DNA of 64,000 bases from a bacterium SCSIO 12827 (GCA_024397995.1 CP073746.1:3869247-3933246); one strand, 5' to 3'. Shown: positions 47,294 through 56,717, counted from the stretch's first letter. A program made the numbers and translations. Notes: generated from the letters alone by a model not told the origin.

Positions 47294-47884
47294 ATGCCCA
47301 ACAAGCACGAGATCACCACCGCCGATATCCTGCCGATGGACGTTTACGGCCGTGAACGGGCCGAGCGGCGCAAGCGCATGACCGAAATCAAGCGCAACCG
47401 CCGTGTCGCCGTCGGCCCCGACGCTACGTTCTATTTCGAAAGCTTCGACACCATGTTTCATCAGGTGCACGAAATGCTGTTCATCGAAAAAGGCGGGGCG
47501 GATCAGGTGCCCGACGAATTGGCCGCCTACAACCCCCTGATCCCCAAGGGCCGGGAACTTGTCGCCACCTTGATGTTCGAAATCGACGATCCCGTGCGCC
47601 GCGCGCAGTTCCTGGACGGTCTTGGCGGGGTCGAGGAAACGGTGACCTTCGAATTCGCCGGGGAAAGTGTCGCAGGCGTGCCGGAAGCCGACATCGACCG
47701 CACCACCGCCGACGGCAAGGCGTCGAGCGTGCAGTTCCTGCACTTTCCCTTCACCGACGCCCAGGCCGCCAAGTTCAAGGACGCCGGCACCCAGGTGCAG
47801 TTGCAGATCGCCCATGAAAAATACGGCCATATCGCGATTCTGCCCGCCCCGGTGAAGGACGCCCTGGCCGGCGATTTCGATTAA
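47294..47884 (+). CDS. DUF3501 family protein
   Basis: 196-residue soluble protein recognised as DUF3501 from ITTADILPMDVYGRERAERR and the FHQVHEMLFIEKGG segment with its conserved histidines. It has no cysteine, no signal peptide and no membrane segment. It starts 4 bp after the Fe-S protein, so the two are translated together. The family has no proven function; its constant pairing with rubrerythrin and the CCG protein suggests a shared oxidative-stress role. Confidence 0.88.
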   Translation: MPNKHEITTADILPMDVYGRERAERRKRMTEIKRNRRVAVGPDATFYFESFDTMFHQVHEMLFIEKGGADQVPDELAAYNPLIPKGRELVATLMFEIDDPVRRAQFLDGLGGVEETVTFEFAGESVAGVPEADIDRTTADGKASSVQFLHFPFTDAQAAKFKDAGTQVQLQIAHEKYGHIAILPAPVKDALAGDFD

Positions 47885-47912
47885 GCGAACGTTCGAGGGT
47901 GAAGAGACGGCG

Positions 47913-47936
47913 CGGCGGGCCATGGGCCCGCCGTTT
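47913..47936. terminator. Terminator between convergent genes
   Basis: CGGCGGGCC (47913-47921) and GGCCCGCCG (47925-47933) form a 9-bp GC stem with loop ATG, followed by TTT on the plus strand. It lies between the DUF3501 gene and the convergent SH3 gene and probably ends the former. Confidence 0.75.
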
Positions 47937-47938
47937 CG

Positions 47939-48520
47939 TTATTCGACCGCCTCGTCCTTGCGCACGCCCCACAGCTCGACCCGGCGGATCCAGCCTTCGA
48001 AGCCGGCGGCGCGGACCCGGCACCAGCCGCTGTCCTTGGGGCAGACGGCGATGCGGACGATGACGTCGGGCTCCAGCCGGGCAAGCGCCCGCGCGTCGCT
48101 GCTGGCCTCGGCGCGCAGGGTGCGCGTACGGCCCAGTACGATGGACGTGCGTTCGCCGTCCAGCATGGTCTGATGGACCCAGCCCTGGGTGCCCTGGTGG
48201 TCGCGCACCTTGCGCCAGGTCTGGAACTCGGCGATCACCTCGATGGGCAGATGGCGGCGGCGGTAGACCCAGTCGACGGGATACTGCACGCCGGGGCCGG
48301 AACGCATGTTGACCTCACCGGCGCGCAAAGACACGAAACGCGGCAGCGGCTGCCCTGAAGGGGTGTTGGATGTGGTTCCGGAAGCCTGCCCCGGCCCCTG
48401 CGCCCGGACGGCCTGAGGCAGCAGGGCGACGGTCAGCATGATGACGGCCAGCACCACAGCCCGGGACCAGATGGTGATGGGGCGTGCGGTTTGGCTGCGG
48501 CGGGCGAATAGCCGGTTCAT
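47939..48520 (-). CDS. Secreted bacterial SH3-domain protein
   Basis: 193-residue exported protein with a signal peptide (hydrophobic AVVLAVIMLTVALLP, cleavage near VRA-QG). Two tandem SH3b-like repeats follow, the first with GEVNMRSGPGVQYPVDWVYRR and the second around TLRAEASSDARALARLEPDVIV. Such proteins often bind peptidoglycan or act as periplasmic adaptors. It is divergent from the 2-hydroxyacid dehydrogenase; this pairing is common in alphaproteobacteria. No catalytic domain is present. Confidence 0.85.
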   Translation of the reverse strand: MNRLFARRSQTARPITIWSRAVVLAVIMLTVALLPQAVRAQGPGQASGTTSNTPSGQPLPRFVSLRAGEVNMRSGPGVQYPVDWVYRRRHLPIEVIAEFQTWRKVRDHQGTQGWVHQTMLDGERTSIVLGRTRTLRAEASSDARALARLEPDVIVRIAVCPKDSGWCRVRAAGFEGWIRRVELWGVRKDEAVE

Positions 48521-48733
48521 GCGGGTCCTCGGGTCCTGGGGCGCTGGGGGGAATCAGCGTATGCGCCCAAGCCGGTCCTTGGCGTCGGTCTTGAGGGACT
48601 TATCGCCATCACGGCGCGGGCCGTCAAGGCCCTTGCCCGGTGAAGACGGGTCCCGGTCCCGGGCGTTTCATGATGCTATAGACACGGGCTATGATAAGTT
48701 GCTATGGCCCCGATGAACGGAGACCGACCGACC

Positions 48734-49720
48734 ATGTCCAATAAAAAGCCCCGCGTCGTCGTCACGCGCAAACTGCCCGACGCCATCGAAACCCGCATGA
48801 TGGAACTGTTCGATGTGCAGTTGAACCTGGATGACAAGGCGATGACCAAGGCGCAGCTGATCGCCGCCGTCGCCAATGCGGACGTTCTGGTGCCGACGGT
48901 CACCGACCGCATCGACGCCGCCATTCTGGCCCAGACCGGTGATCGCCTGCGCCTGATCGCCAATTACGGCACGGGTGTCGACCATATAGATCTGGCCACC
49001 GCACGTCAGCGCGGCATCACCGTCACCAACACCCCCGACGTGTTGACCGAGGACACGGCCGACATGACCATGGCGCTGTTCCTTGCCGTGTCGCGGCGCA
49101 TCGCCGAGGGTGAGCGCGTGATGCGCACGGGCGAATGGCAGGGCTGGTCCCCGACCTGGATGCTCGGCCACCGCATCAACGGCAAACGTCTCGGCATCAT
49201 CGGCATGGGCCGCATCGGCCGCGCTGTTGCGCGCCGTGCGCGCGGTTTCAACATGGCGGTCCACTATCACAATCGCAAACGCGTGCATGAGTCCGTGGAG
49301 AACGAGCTGGAAGCCACCTATTGGGAAAGCCTGGATCAGATGCTGGCCCGGGTCGATTTGGTCTCCGTCAACTGCCCGCATACGCCGGCAACCTACCATC
49401 TTCTGTCGGCGCGGCGCCTGCAGCTGCTGCAGCCCCACTGCATCATCGTCAACACGGCACGCGGTGAAGTGATCGACGAAAACGCCCTGACCCGCATGCT
49501 CGAAGCCGGCGACATCGCCGGGGCGGGTCTTGACGTGTTCGAACACGAACCCGCCGTGAATCCCAAATTGCTTGCCCTCGACAACACGGTCCTGCTGCCC
49601 CATTTGGGCAGTGCCACGGTCGAAGGCCGCGTCGACATGGGCGAAAAGGTGCTGATCAACATCAAGACCTTCGTCGACGGGCACAAGCCGCCGGACCGCG
49701 TGCTGGGCGACGCCTTCTGA
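48734..49720 (+). CDS. D-2-hydroxyacid dehydrogenase (glyoxylate/hydroxypyruvate reductase type)
   Basis: 328-residue NAD(P)-dependent D-2-hydroxyacid dehydrogenase. The Rossmann loop is GIIGMGRIGRAVARR, the substrate segment ANYGTGVDHIDL, and the catalytic Arg-Glu-His set lies in NTARGEVID, the downstream Glu region and LLPHLGSATVEGR. The overall pattern matches glyoxylate reductase/D-glycerate dehydrogenase. The ATG at 48734 fits the family N-terminus; ATGs at 48704 and 48713 are in frame. Substrate cannot be fixed from sequence alone. Confidence 0.92.
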   Translation: MSNKKPRVVVTRKLPDAIETRMMELFDVQLNLDDKAMTKAQLIAAVANADVLVPTVTDRIDAAILAQTGDRLRLIANYGTGVDHIDLATARQRGITVTNTPDVLTEDTADMTMALFLAVSRRIAEGERVMRTGEWQGWSPTWMLGHRINGKRLGIIGMGRIGRAVARRARGFNMAVHYHNRKRVHESVENELEATYWESLDQMLARVDLVSVNCPHTPATYHLLSARRLQLLQPHCIIVNTARGEVIDENALTRMLEAGDIAGAGLDVFEHEPAVNPKLLALDNTVLLPHLGSATVEGRVDMGEKVLINIKTFVDGHKPPDRVLGDAF

Positions 49721-49787
49721 TCCCGCCCGGCCCGCTCTGGGCCGGAACGCAACAGGGAATGCGCCGCGCCGCGGCGCCGATACCGTC

Positions 49788-51170
49788 ATGCATATCGCCC
49801 AACCCCTCCACGTGCAGCCGATCCCCTTCGTGGATCCCGTGGACGCCTTCGAGGCCTTCGCCGATGATCCCGTCGCGGCCCTGCTCGACAGCGCCGACGC
49901 GGTCGGCGGGCGCGGGCGCTATGCCTTCCTGGCGGGCGATCCCTATCACGTGCTGGAGGCCGGTGCTGAGGACGACCCCTTTGGCCAGTTGGCCCATGAA
50001 TTGGCCCGTGTGCGCACGGAATCCGTGCCCGGCCTGCCACCGTTTCAGACCGGGGCCGTCGGCGTGCTGGGTTACGAGTTGGGCAGTGCGCTGGAGCGCC
50101 TGCCCGACCGCAAACCGGGCGGCCTGAATTTCCCTGACATGGTCATGGGCTTCTACGACACGGTCGCCGTATTCGACATGAAGCTGCGCAAGGCCTGGGT
50201 TCTGGCCAGCGACGTCAGCCGCCGCACGGGCGGACCGCGCCGCCCCGGCCGCGAGGCCCGGGCCAAGACCATGGCGGCCCGGATCCGGGACGTGCAGCCG
50301 GTGGCCGAGCCGCCGGGCCTGGACCTGACCTGGCGCGCCGATCAGACCCGGGCCGAGGTCGAGGCCCGCATCGCCCGCGCCATCGACTACATCCACCTGG
50401 GCGACATCTTCCAGGCCAATATCGCGCAGCGTTTCCTCACCGATCTGCCGACGGAAACCCGGCCCTATGACGTCTACCGGCGGCTCAGGCGCATTTCCTC
50501 CGCCCCCTTCGCGGCGTTCCTCAATTGCGGCAAGGGCCGGGCGGTGATTTCCGCCTCGCCGGAACGGTTCCTGTCGCTGGGCCCCGGCGGGGTTATCGAA
50601 ACCCGCCCCATCAAGGGCACGCGGCCACGCGGCGTGACCACGGACGAGGACCGGGCCCTGGCCGCCGCCCTGATCGCCTCGGAAAAGGACCGGGCGGAAA
50701 ATCTGATGATCGTCGACCTGTTGCGCAACGACCTGTCGCGGGTCGCGCGGATCGGTTCCGTGCGGGTGTCCAAGCTGTTCGAGCTGGAAACCTTCGCCCG
50801 GGTCCATCATCTGGTGTCGGAGGTTCAGGCCGACATCGCCGAAGGGCTGGACGCGGTCGATCTGTTGCGCGCGACCTTCCCCGGCGGATCGATCACCGGG
50901 GCGCCGAAGATCCGCGCCATGGAAATCATTCACGAACTGGAGCCCGTCCCGCGCGGGCCCTACTGCGGGGCGGTGGCCTGGCTTGGGTTCGACGGGGCCA
51001 TGGATTCCGCCATCGCCATCCGCACCATGACCTATGCGGACGGCGTGGTCGCCGCCCAGGCCGGGGGCGGCATCGTCGCCGACAGCGATCCGGCGGATGA
51101 ATTCGAGGAAAGCATGACCAAGATCAAACCGCTGCTGGCCGCCCTCGACGGCCGGGTGGCGCTGCCGTGA
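49788..51170 (+). CDS. pabB: Aminodeoxychorismate synthase component I
   Basis: 460-residue chorismate-using enzyme that makes 4-amino-4-deoxychorismate for folate synthesis, using ammonia from the PabA glutaminase. Family segments: GDIFQANIAQRF, SPERFLSL, IKGTRPRG, ENLMIVDLLRNDLSRV and TFPGGSITGAPKIRAMEII. The PIKGT-type motif and lack of anthranilate-specific context point to PabB rather than TrpE. The next gene, 13 bp on, is a class IV aminotransferase likely acting as PabC. pabA is not in the window. Confidence 0.95.
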   Translation: MHIAQPLHVQPIPFVDPVDAFEAFADDPVAALLDSADAVGGRGRYAFLAGDPYHVLEAGAEDDPFGQLAHELARVRTESVPGLPPFQTGAVGVLGYELGSALERLPDRKPGGLNFPDMVMGFYDTVAVFDMKLRKAWVLASDVSRRTGGPRRPGREARAKTMAARIRDVQPVAEPPGLDLTWRADQTRAEVEARIARAIDYIHLGDIFQANIAQRFLTDLPTETRPYDVYRRLRRISSAPFAAFLNCGKGRAVISASPERFLSLGPGGVIETRPIKGTRPRGVTTDEDRALAAALIASEKDRAENLMIVDLLRNDLSRVARIGSVRVSKLFELETFARVHHLVSEVQADIAEGLDAVDLLRATFPGGSITGAPKIRAMEIIHELEPVPRGPYCGAVAWLGFDGAMDSAIAIRTMTYADGVVAAQAGGGIVADSDPADEFEESMTKIKPLLAALDGRVALP

Positions 51171-51183
51171 AGGGCACCGGGAC

Positions 51184-51993
51184 ATGATCATCGATCTCAA
51201 CGGCAACCTGGTCGCGGCGGCGGATGCGCGCCTTGATCCCTTCGACCGAGGCTTCACCCTGGGCGACGCCATATTCGAAAGCCTGCGGGTGCGGGACGGG
51301 GCACCGGAATTCGCGGCCGAACATCTGGCCCGCCTGGCCCAGGCGTCTGACGTCACAGGCATTCCCCTGCCCTTTACCCAAGATCAGGCGCTGGACCGCA
51401 TGGCGCGGCTGATCGACGCCAACAAGATGACCGACGCGGCGCTGCGCCTTACGGTCAGCCGGGGCGCCGCCGCCCGCGGTGTCGCCGCACCCAAGGCCGA
51501 GGACTGCCGGCCCACGGTGGTGATCTCCGTCCACCCCCTGCCGCCGACGCGGGGTGCTGTGGTCGGCATGATCACGGCGACGGTGACCCGGCGTAACGAG
51601 CACTCGCCCTTTTCCCGCGTCAAGGCGACGCCCTACCTGGACAGCATCATCGCCCTGGAAGAAGCCCGCGCCGAGGGCGCCCAGGACGCGGTGCTGCTGA
51701 ACACGGCGGGCCGCGTGGCCTCGGCCTGTTACGCCAACCTGTTCGCGGTGATCGACGGGCGCCTGGTCACGCCGCCCTTGGCCGATGGGCCGCTGCCGGG
51801 GGTGACACGGGGCCGCGTGCTGGCGGCGCTGGGCGGGGCGGAACAAAGCCTGACGCCCGAAGACCTGGCCCGCGCAGATGAAATCTTTCTGACCAACAGC
51901 TTCGGCGTGCGCCCCGTGGGCGTACTCGATGGCCGCCTGCTTGCCCCCATGCCGGGCGCGATGACGCAGAAGGCGCAGGCCTTCGTCGGCTGA
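51184..51993 (+). CDS. pabC: Class IV aminotransferase, probable aminodeoxychorismate lyase PabC
   Basis: 269-residue PLP enzyme of aminotransferase class IV. The PLP-binding lysine is Lys147 (SRVKATPYLDSI). The family includes branched-chain and D-amino-acid aminotransferases and aminodeoxychorismate lyase, which are hard to separate by sequence. The position 13 bp after pabB supports the lyase that releases 4-aminobenzoate and pyruvate. Function is therefore by context; class membership is certain. Confidence 0.85.
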   Translation: MIIDLNGNLVAAADARLDPFDRGFTLGDAIFESLRVRDGAPEFAAEHLARLAQASDVTGIPLPFTQDQALDRMARLIDANKMTDAALRLTVSRGAAARGVAAPKAEDCRPTVVISVHPLPPTRGAVVGMITATVTRRNEHSPFSRVKATPYLDSIIALEEARAEGAQDAVLLNTAGRVASACYANLFAVIDGRLVTPPLADGPLPGVTRGRVLAALGGAEQSLTPEDLARADEIFLTNSFGVRPVGVLDGRLLAPMPGAMTQKAQAFVG

Positions 51994-52029
51994 ACCCCGC
52001 CTATCAAATAAACAGGGTCGCAAAACCCT

Positions 52030-52047
52030 CGCGCCCCATGGGGCGCG
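52030..52047. terminator. Perfect 18-bp palindrome between convergent genes
   Basis: CGCGCCCCATGGGGCGCG is a perfect palindrome between pabC (ends 51993) and the convergent DsrE-like gene (ends 52070). A T-rich stretch (TTGTTTTG) follows at 52053-52062 on the plus strand. It probably serves as a terminator for pabC and possibly in both directions. Confidence 0.55.
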
Positions 52048-52069
52048 TGCCGGTTGTTTTGCGTATCGT

Positions 52070-52534
52070 TCAGATAAAAATGATGGCTCCGTCTTTGGAG
52101 GCATCATTGAGAAAGGTCACCAGCCCGCCCGGCTGCACCGGTACATCTTCGCGGAGCGGCATGGCTTCCAGCCCGCGGGCGCGCAGGCCCATTTCGCAGA
52201 CCATGAAGGTCACGCCCATCTCGACACAGGCGCTGAGCAGGACCTCGAACGTGGCGACGCCCTGGGCCTCATAGCGATCATCGAGGGTGCCGCCCGGTTG
52301 CACGTGGGATTGGCCGCCCAGGCCCTGGCCCACGGGCAGGTCGCGCCAGGCGGCGTCGTCACCCAGCGCCTTACAGGCGTCCATGGTGAAAAACAACGTC
52401 ACAGCCCGGTCGACGGCGGCGGCGGCCGCCGCCGTCGCCAGGGCGTAATGGATCTTGTCGTACTCGCCCGCATAGACGATGACCGACAGCTTGTCAGGCG
52501 GCGTGGTGTCAGCCGGCGGCGCAGGTTCGGCCAT
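52070..52534 (-). CDS. DsrE-family protein
   Basis: 154-residue protein of the DsrE/DsrF-like family, whose members carry persulfide sulfur on a conserved cysteine. Cys113 in GVTFMVCEMGLRARG is at the expected place; Cys54 and Cys103 are additional. ATG 52534 has GAGGGGG upstream and overlaps the end of the MoeB-like gene by 26 bases, so the two are translationally linked. With cysK upstream, a role in sulfur trafficking is likely (inference). The N-terminal ~14 residues are a disordered Pro/Ala stretch. Confidence 0.85.
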   Translation of the reverse strand: MAEPAPPADTTPPDKLSVIVYAGEYDKIHYALATAAAAAAVDRAVTLFFTMDACKALGDDAAWRDLPVGQGLGGQSHVQPGGTLDDRYEAQGVATFEVLLSACVEMGVTFMVCEMGLRARGLEAMPLREDVPVQPGGLVTFLNDASKDGAIIFI

Positions 52535-53354
52535 CTGCGGCCCCCTCATGGCTGGAGAGATCGGTGATCGTCGGATTGTCGCCGCACAACGGGCAGCCAG
52601 GATCGGCCTTGACCTTGATCTTGCGGAAATTGGCGGCAAGCCCTTCGTAGACCATCAGATGGCCCGACAGGCTGTCACCGATGCCGAGCAGTTCCTTGAG
52701 GATTTCCGTCGCCTGCAATGATCCCATGGTGCCGCAGAGCGCGCCCAGCACCCCGGCCTCGGCGCAGGACGGAATCTGGCCCGGCGGTGGGGCTTCGCGG
52801 AAGATGCAGCGATAGCAGGGGCCGTGATGACCGTCGCCGTCGGTTTCATGGGCCTTGAAGGTCGCCAATTGGCCGTCGAAACGCAGGATGGCCGCGGTGA
52901 CCAGGGGCTTTTTCGCGAAATAGGCGGCGTCGTTGATCAGGAAGCGGGTTTCGAAATTGTCGGAGCCGTCGGCGACCAGATCGTATTGCGCCATCAGATC
53001 GAGGGCGTTGTCCGGCGTGATGCGTTCGAAATGGGGGACCAGGGTGACGTCCGGGTTGATGGCGGCCAGGGTCGCCTTGGCACTTTCCACCTTGGGCATG
53101 CCGACCGACGCCGTCTGATGGACGATCTGGCGCTGCAGGTTGGATAGGTCCACCGTATCGTCGTCGATCACGCCGATGGTGCCGACCCCGGCGGCGGCCA
53201 GATACAGCAGCACGGGCGATCCCAGCCCCCCGGCACCGATGACCAGAACCCGGCTCGACAGCAGCTTGGCCTGGCCGATGCCGCCGACCTCTTTCAGCAG
53301 GATGTGCCGGGCGTAGCGGTTGACCTGGTCCTCGGAAAAGTCGGTGAAGTCCAT
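52509..53354 (-). CDS. moeB: MoeB/ThiF-family adenylyltransferase
   Basis: 281-residue E1-like enzyme that adenylates the C-terminal glycine of a ubiquitin-like sulfur carrier (MoaD, ThiS or CysO type). Nucleotide site: VIGAGGLGSPVLLYLAAAG (40-55) and the NLQRQIVH segment. Zinc is held by Cys180/Cys183 and Cys254/Cys257; Cys197 in PSCAEAGVLG is the active-site region. No rhodanese domain is fused. It is 8 bp after cysK and overlaps the DsrE gene. The symbol reflects the closest family name; the partner carrier could be ThiS or another protein, as none is in the window. Confidence 0.88.
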   Translation of the reverse strand: MDFTDFSEDQVNRYARHILLKEVGGIGQAKLLSSRVLVIGAGGLGSPVLLYLAAAGVGTIGVIDDDTVDLSNLQRQIVHQTASVGMPKVESAKATLAAINPDVTLVPHFERITPDNALDLMAQYDLVADGSDNFETRFLINDAAYFAKKPLVTAAILRFDGQLATFKAHETDGDGHHGPCYRCIFREAPPPGQIPSCAEAGVLGALCGTMGSLQATEILKELLGIGDSLSGHLMVYEGLAANFRKIKVKADPGCPLCGDNPTITDLSSHEGAADGRTCAAG

Positions 53355-53362
53355 ATTCTTGC

Positions 53363-54343
53363 CTATTCGCCCAGGCCCGCGAACAGATCGGTCGACAGGT
53401 AGCGTTCGGCGAAGCTGGGCAGGATCACGACGATGCGGGCGTCGGTCAGATTGTCGCGGGCCGCCAGTTCCAGGGCCGCCGCCACGGCGGCACCCGACGA
53501 AATGCCGCAGGGCAGGCCTTCCAGCCTTGCGATCTTGCGCGCCGTCTCGATGGCGCGGTCGTTGCCGATCTGCAGCACTTCGTCGATTTCCTTGGTGTCC
53601 AGGTTCGCCGGCACGAAACCGGCGCCGATGCCCTGAATCTTGTGCGGCCCCGGCAGGCCGCCGGACAGGATGGCTGAGTCCTCGGGCTCGACCGCGACGA
53701 CCTTGAGCTTCGGGTTGTACTTGCGCAGAACCTGAGCGCAGCCGGTCAGCGTGCCGCCCGTGCCGACGCCGGAGATCAGCACGTCGACCTTGCCGCCCGT
53801 GTCCTTCCAGATTTCCTCGGCCGTGGTGTTGCGGTGGATTTCCGGATTGGCCGGGTTTTCGAACTGCTGCAGCATGACCGCACCCGGCGTGCTGTCGACG
53901 ATTTCCTTGGCGCGCTCGATCGCACCCCGCATGCCGAGGGGCGCCGGGGTCAGTTCCAGTTCCGCCCCCAGAAGGTAGAGCATCTTGCGCCGCTCCAGCG
54001 ACATGCTTTCCGGCATGGTCAGGATCAGCCGGTAGCCCTTGGCGGCGGCGACGAAGGCGAGCGCGATGCCCGTGTTGCCCGAGGTCGGCTCGACCAACGT
54101 GGCGCCGGCCTTGAGGCGGCCGTCCCGTTCGGCGGCTTCGATCATGTTCAGGCCGATGCGGTCCTTGACCGACGACAGGGGATTGAAGAACTCGCACTTG
54201 CCGACGATATCGGCGGTCACGCCGGTGTCCTCGGTCATGCGCTTCAGGCGGATCAGGGGCGTGGCGCCCACCGTGTCGATGATGCTGTCGTAGATGCGAC
54301 CCCGGAATTCACCCTGCGCGCGGGCACCCTTTGCCGTGTCCAT
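53363..54343 (-). CDS. cysK: Cysteine synthase A
   Basis: 326-residue PLP enzyme making cysteine from O-acetylserine and sulfide. The PLP lysine is Lys60 in [11 protein letters not shown]; the substrate loop [11 protein letters not shown] and the phosphate loop [10 protein letters not shown] are present. GGAGGAG lies before the ATG at 54343. The order regulator - cysK - moeB - dsrE, all on the minus strand with tight spacing, suggests one sulfur-assimilation transcript. Confidence 0.97.
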   Translation of the reverse strand: MDTAKGARAQGEFRGRIYDSIIDTVGATPLIRLKRMTEDTGVTADIVGKCEFFNPLSSVKDRIGLNMIEAAERDGRLKAGATLVEPTSGNTGIALAFVAAAKGYRLILTMPESMSLERRKMLYLLGAELELTPAPLGMRGAIERAKEIVDSTPGAVMLQQFENPANPEIHRNTTAEEIWKDTGGKVDVLISGVGTGGTLTGCAQVLRKYNPKLKVVAVEPEDSAILSGGLPGPHKIQGIGAGFVPANLDTKEIDEVLQIGNDRAIETARKIARLEGLPCGISSGAAVAAALELAARDNLTDARIVVILPSFAERYLSTDLFAGLGE

Positions 54344-54386
54344 GGAACTCGTCTCCTCCGAATGGGTTTCCTCTTAGATGAGGATG

Positions 54387-54842
54387 CTAGATCGTGAAAT
54401 CCAGGTTGGGCCGGCCTTCGCTGTCGACCCCGGCCTGATGGGCCTTGAGGCACAATTCGTCGATCGACGTGGCATCCAGGCGGACCATGGCGGCTTCGCG
54501 CAGTTCCGCCCACAGGGGCCGCACGACCTTGAGCCCCAGGTCCGAACCGTCGGCGTCTTCCAGAATATCATCGGCACCGTCGGCGCCGGCGATCACACGC
54601 ACGATGTCGCCCACGGAAATGCGCCGGCGCTCGCGGGCCAGGCGGTAGCCGCCCTTGGGCCCCCGCACGCCGACCAGGATGTCCGCCTTCACCAATTGCT
54701 GCAGGGCCTGTTCCAGATAGCGCCGGGGAATGCCCTGGCGGCGCGTGATGTCGCGGCTCTGCACGGGCTGGGCGCCCATGTGATAGGCCACGTCCAGCAC
54801 CGCCTCGATGGCGTAAAGCGTCTTTTTCGATAGTCGCAGCAT
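54387..54842 (-). CDS. Rrf2-family regulator without Fe-S cysteines
   Basis: 151-residue winged-helix regulator of the Rrf2 family: LSKKTLYAIEAVLDVAYH at the start, IPRRYLEQALQQLVKADIL recognition region, and GPKGGYRLAR wing. The three-cysteine cluster site of IscR/NsrR is absent; the only cysteine is Cys131. This resembles CymR, the cysteine-metabolism repressor of Gram-positives. Placed 43 bp upstream of cysK on the same strand, it probably controls the sulfur genes (inference). It begins 4 bp after dut. Confidence 0.88.
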   Translation of the reverse strand: MLRLSKKTLYAIEAVLDVAYHMGAQPVQSRDITRRQGIPRRYLEQALQQLVKADILVGVRGPKGGYRLARERRRISVGDIVRVIAGADGADDILEDADGSDLGLKVVRPLWAELREAAMVRLDATSIDELCLKAHQAGVDSEGRPNLDFTI

Positions 54843-54846
54843 GTGG

Positions 54847-55305
54847 TCAGGCCCCCCCCGTACCGGTCGATCCGAAGCCGCCCGTGCCTCGGGTTGTGCT
54901 CTCCAGGTCCGCCCGCTCATCCCAGGCGATTTGCGTGACCGGCGCGATGACCATTTGGGCGATGCGCATGCCGGGTTCAATTTCAAAGGCCTCGGAATTT
55001 AGGTTTATCAGAATGACTTTGATCTCGCCGCGGTAGTCGGCGTCGATGGTGCCCGGGCTGTTGAGCACCGTAATCCCGTGCTTGGCGGCCAGGCCGGAGC
55101 GCGGCCGCACCTGCGCCTCATACCCCTGGGGCAGGGCGATGGCGATGCCCGTGGGCACCAGGGCGCGGGCCATGGGATCAAGCATCATGGATTGATCCAA
55201 AGCCGCCAAAAGGTCCAATCCCGCCGCATCCGCCGTGGCATAGGCCGGCAGCGCCAGGGCCGCGCCATGGGGCAGGCGTTGAACGGGAACGGTCAGGGCG
55301 GTCAT
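54847..55305 (-). CDS. dut: dUTP pyrophosphatase
   Basis: 152-residue trimeric dUTPase hydrolysing dUTP to dUMP and PPi. Motifs: [11 protein letters not shown] (1), [11 protein letters not shown] (2), [13 protein letters not shown] (3), RIAQMVIAP (4) and the C-terminal [10 protein letters not shown] (5). ATG 55305 overlaps the coaBC stop (ATGA), so the genes are coupled, which is the standard arrangement. Followed by the Rrf2 gene 4 bp later. Confidence 0.97.
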   Translation of the reverse strand: MTALTVPVQRLPHGAALALPAYATADAAGLDLLAALDQSMMLDPMARALVPTGIAIALPQGYEAQVRPRSGLAAKHGITVLNSPGTIDADYRGEIKVILINLNSEAFEIEPGMRIAQMVIAPVTQIAWDERADLESTTRGTGGFGSTGTGGA

Positions 55306-56531
55306 TCGGCGTCCGCGCCCGTCGCGGCGGCGGCCGCCGTGACATGATCGGCGATGCGTTGGGCCAACCGCTCGCCGACCTGGGTCTTGGTCTGCGGCGG
55401 CCAATCCTCGACCCCCGATCCGGTGACCAGATGCACCCGGTTCATGTCGCCGCCGAAGGTGCCCGTTTCCGGCGACACGTCGTTGGCGCAGATCCAGTCG
55501 CAGCCCTTGCGGTTCCGCTTGGCCACGGCATGGCCGACCACGTTTTCCGTCTCGGCGGCGAAGCCGACGACCAGGGCCGGGCGGTTCTTTCCGGGGGCCG
55601 ACAGGGTCGCCAGGATGTCCGGGTTTTCGGCCAAGGCCAGGGCCGGCAGGCTTTTGCCGTCCTTCTTCATCTTTTCCGGGGCCTGGTCGGCGGTCCGCCA
55701 ATCGGCCACGGCGGCGGCGCAGACGGCGATATCGGCGGGCAGGGCCTCGGCGCAGGCGGCCAGCATGTCGCGGGCCGTCTCCACATGCACGGTGGCGACG
55801 CCGACCGGATCCTTCAAGGTGACCGGCCCGGTGACCAGGGTCACGCGGGCTCCTAAGGCCGCCAGCGCCGATGCGATGGCATGGCCCTGCTTGCCGGACG
55901 ACCGGTTGGCGATATAGCGCACAGGGTCGATGGGCTCATGGGTCGGCCCGCTGGTGACCAGGGCGTGCTTGCCCCGAAGGGGCTGGCCGCCGTGAAAGAA
56001 ATCGATCAGGGCCTGGGCGATGTCCAAGGGTTCGGTCATGCGCCCGGGGCCGAACTCGCCGCAGGCCATGTCGCCGTCTTCCGGGCCGATCACGGTGACG
56101 CCGCGCGATTTCAATGTGTCGATATTGGCCTGGGTCGCCGCGTGCTCCCACATGCGCACGTTCATGGCGGGGGCGACGATCACCGGCTTGTCCGTCGCCA
56201 GCAGCGCCGTGGTCGCCAAATCCGTGGCCAGCCCTTGCGCCATCTTGGTCAGCACGTCGGCCGAGGCCGGGGCGACCAGGATCACGTCGGCGTCGCGGGA
56301 CAATTGGATATGGCCCATTTCCTGCTCGTCCGTCAGGTCGAACAGGTCCTGATAGACCTTGTCGCCGGTGACAGCACCCAGCGCCAAGGGGGTCACGAAC
56401 TGCGCCCCGCCCGCCGTCAGCACGCAGCGCACCTGGGCTCCCCGCTCCTTCAGGCGGCGGACCAGATCGGGCGTCTTATAGGCGGCGATCCCGCCCGTGA
56501 CGATCAACAGGATGCGTTTTCCGGAAAGCAT
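55302..56531 (-). CDS. coaBC: Bifunctional phosphopantothenoylcysteine synthetase/decarboxylase
   Basis: 409-residue coenzyme A biosynthesis enzyme. The N-terminal CoaC flavoprotein has [19 protein letters not shown], the [13 protein letters not shown] motif and [14 protein letters not shown]; the C-terminal CoaB synthetase begins at about residue 190 with [20 protein letters not shown] and includes [17 protein letters not shown]. It forms a coupled pair with dut. The ATG at 56531 begins the conserved sequence. The 186-bp region upstream is A+T-rich and shared with the divergent repeat-protein gene; TACTTAAAGTA (56594-56604) there is a perfect palindrome. Confidence 0.97.
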   Translation of the reverse strand: MLSGKRILLIVTGGIAAYKTPDLVRRLKERGAQVRCVLTAGGAQFVTPLALGAVTGDKVYQDLFDLTDEQEMGHIQLSRDADVILVAPASADVLTKMAQGLATDLATTALLATDKPVIVAPAMNVRMWEHAATQANIDTLKSRGVTVIGPEDGDMACGEFGPGRMTEPLDIAQALIDFFHGGQPLRGKHALVTSGPTHEPIDPVRYIANRSSGKQGHAIASALAALGARVTLVTGPVTLKDPVGVATVHVETARDMLAACAEALPADIAVCAAAVADWRTADQAPEKMKKDGKSLPALALAENPDILATLSAPGKNRPALVVGFAAETENVVGHAVAKRNRKGCDWICANDVSPETGTFGGDMNRVHLVTGSGVEDWPPQTKTQVGERLAQRIADHVTAAAAATGADAE

Positions 56532-56717
56532 GTCTTTGGGCTGTCCCTTGCTGGCCGATCATTCCCGGCCCTATAAATACGCAAAGAACAGTGTACTTAA
56601 AGTAAATATTACCCCCCGGCAAGATTAAGGGAGCGGGTGGCCATTCCGGGGACGGCGTTCCTCTAGCCGCGTGATCCTTAGGTGACGGGTATATCCGGCG
56701 GTTGTAATATTCCGGCC

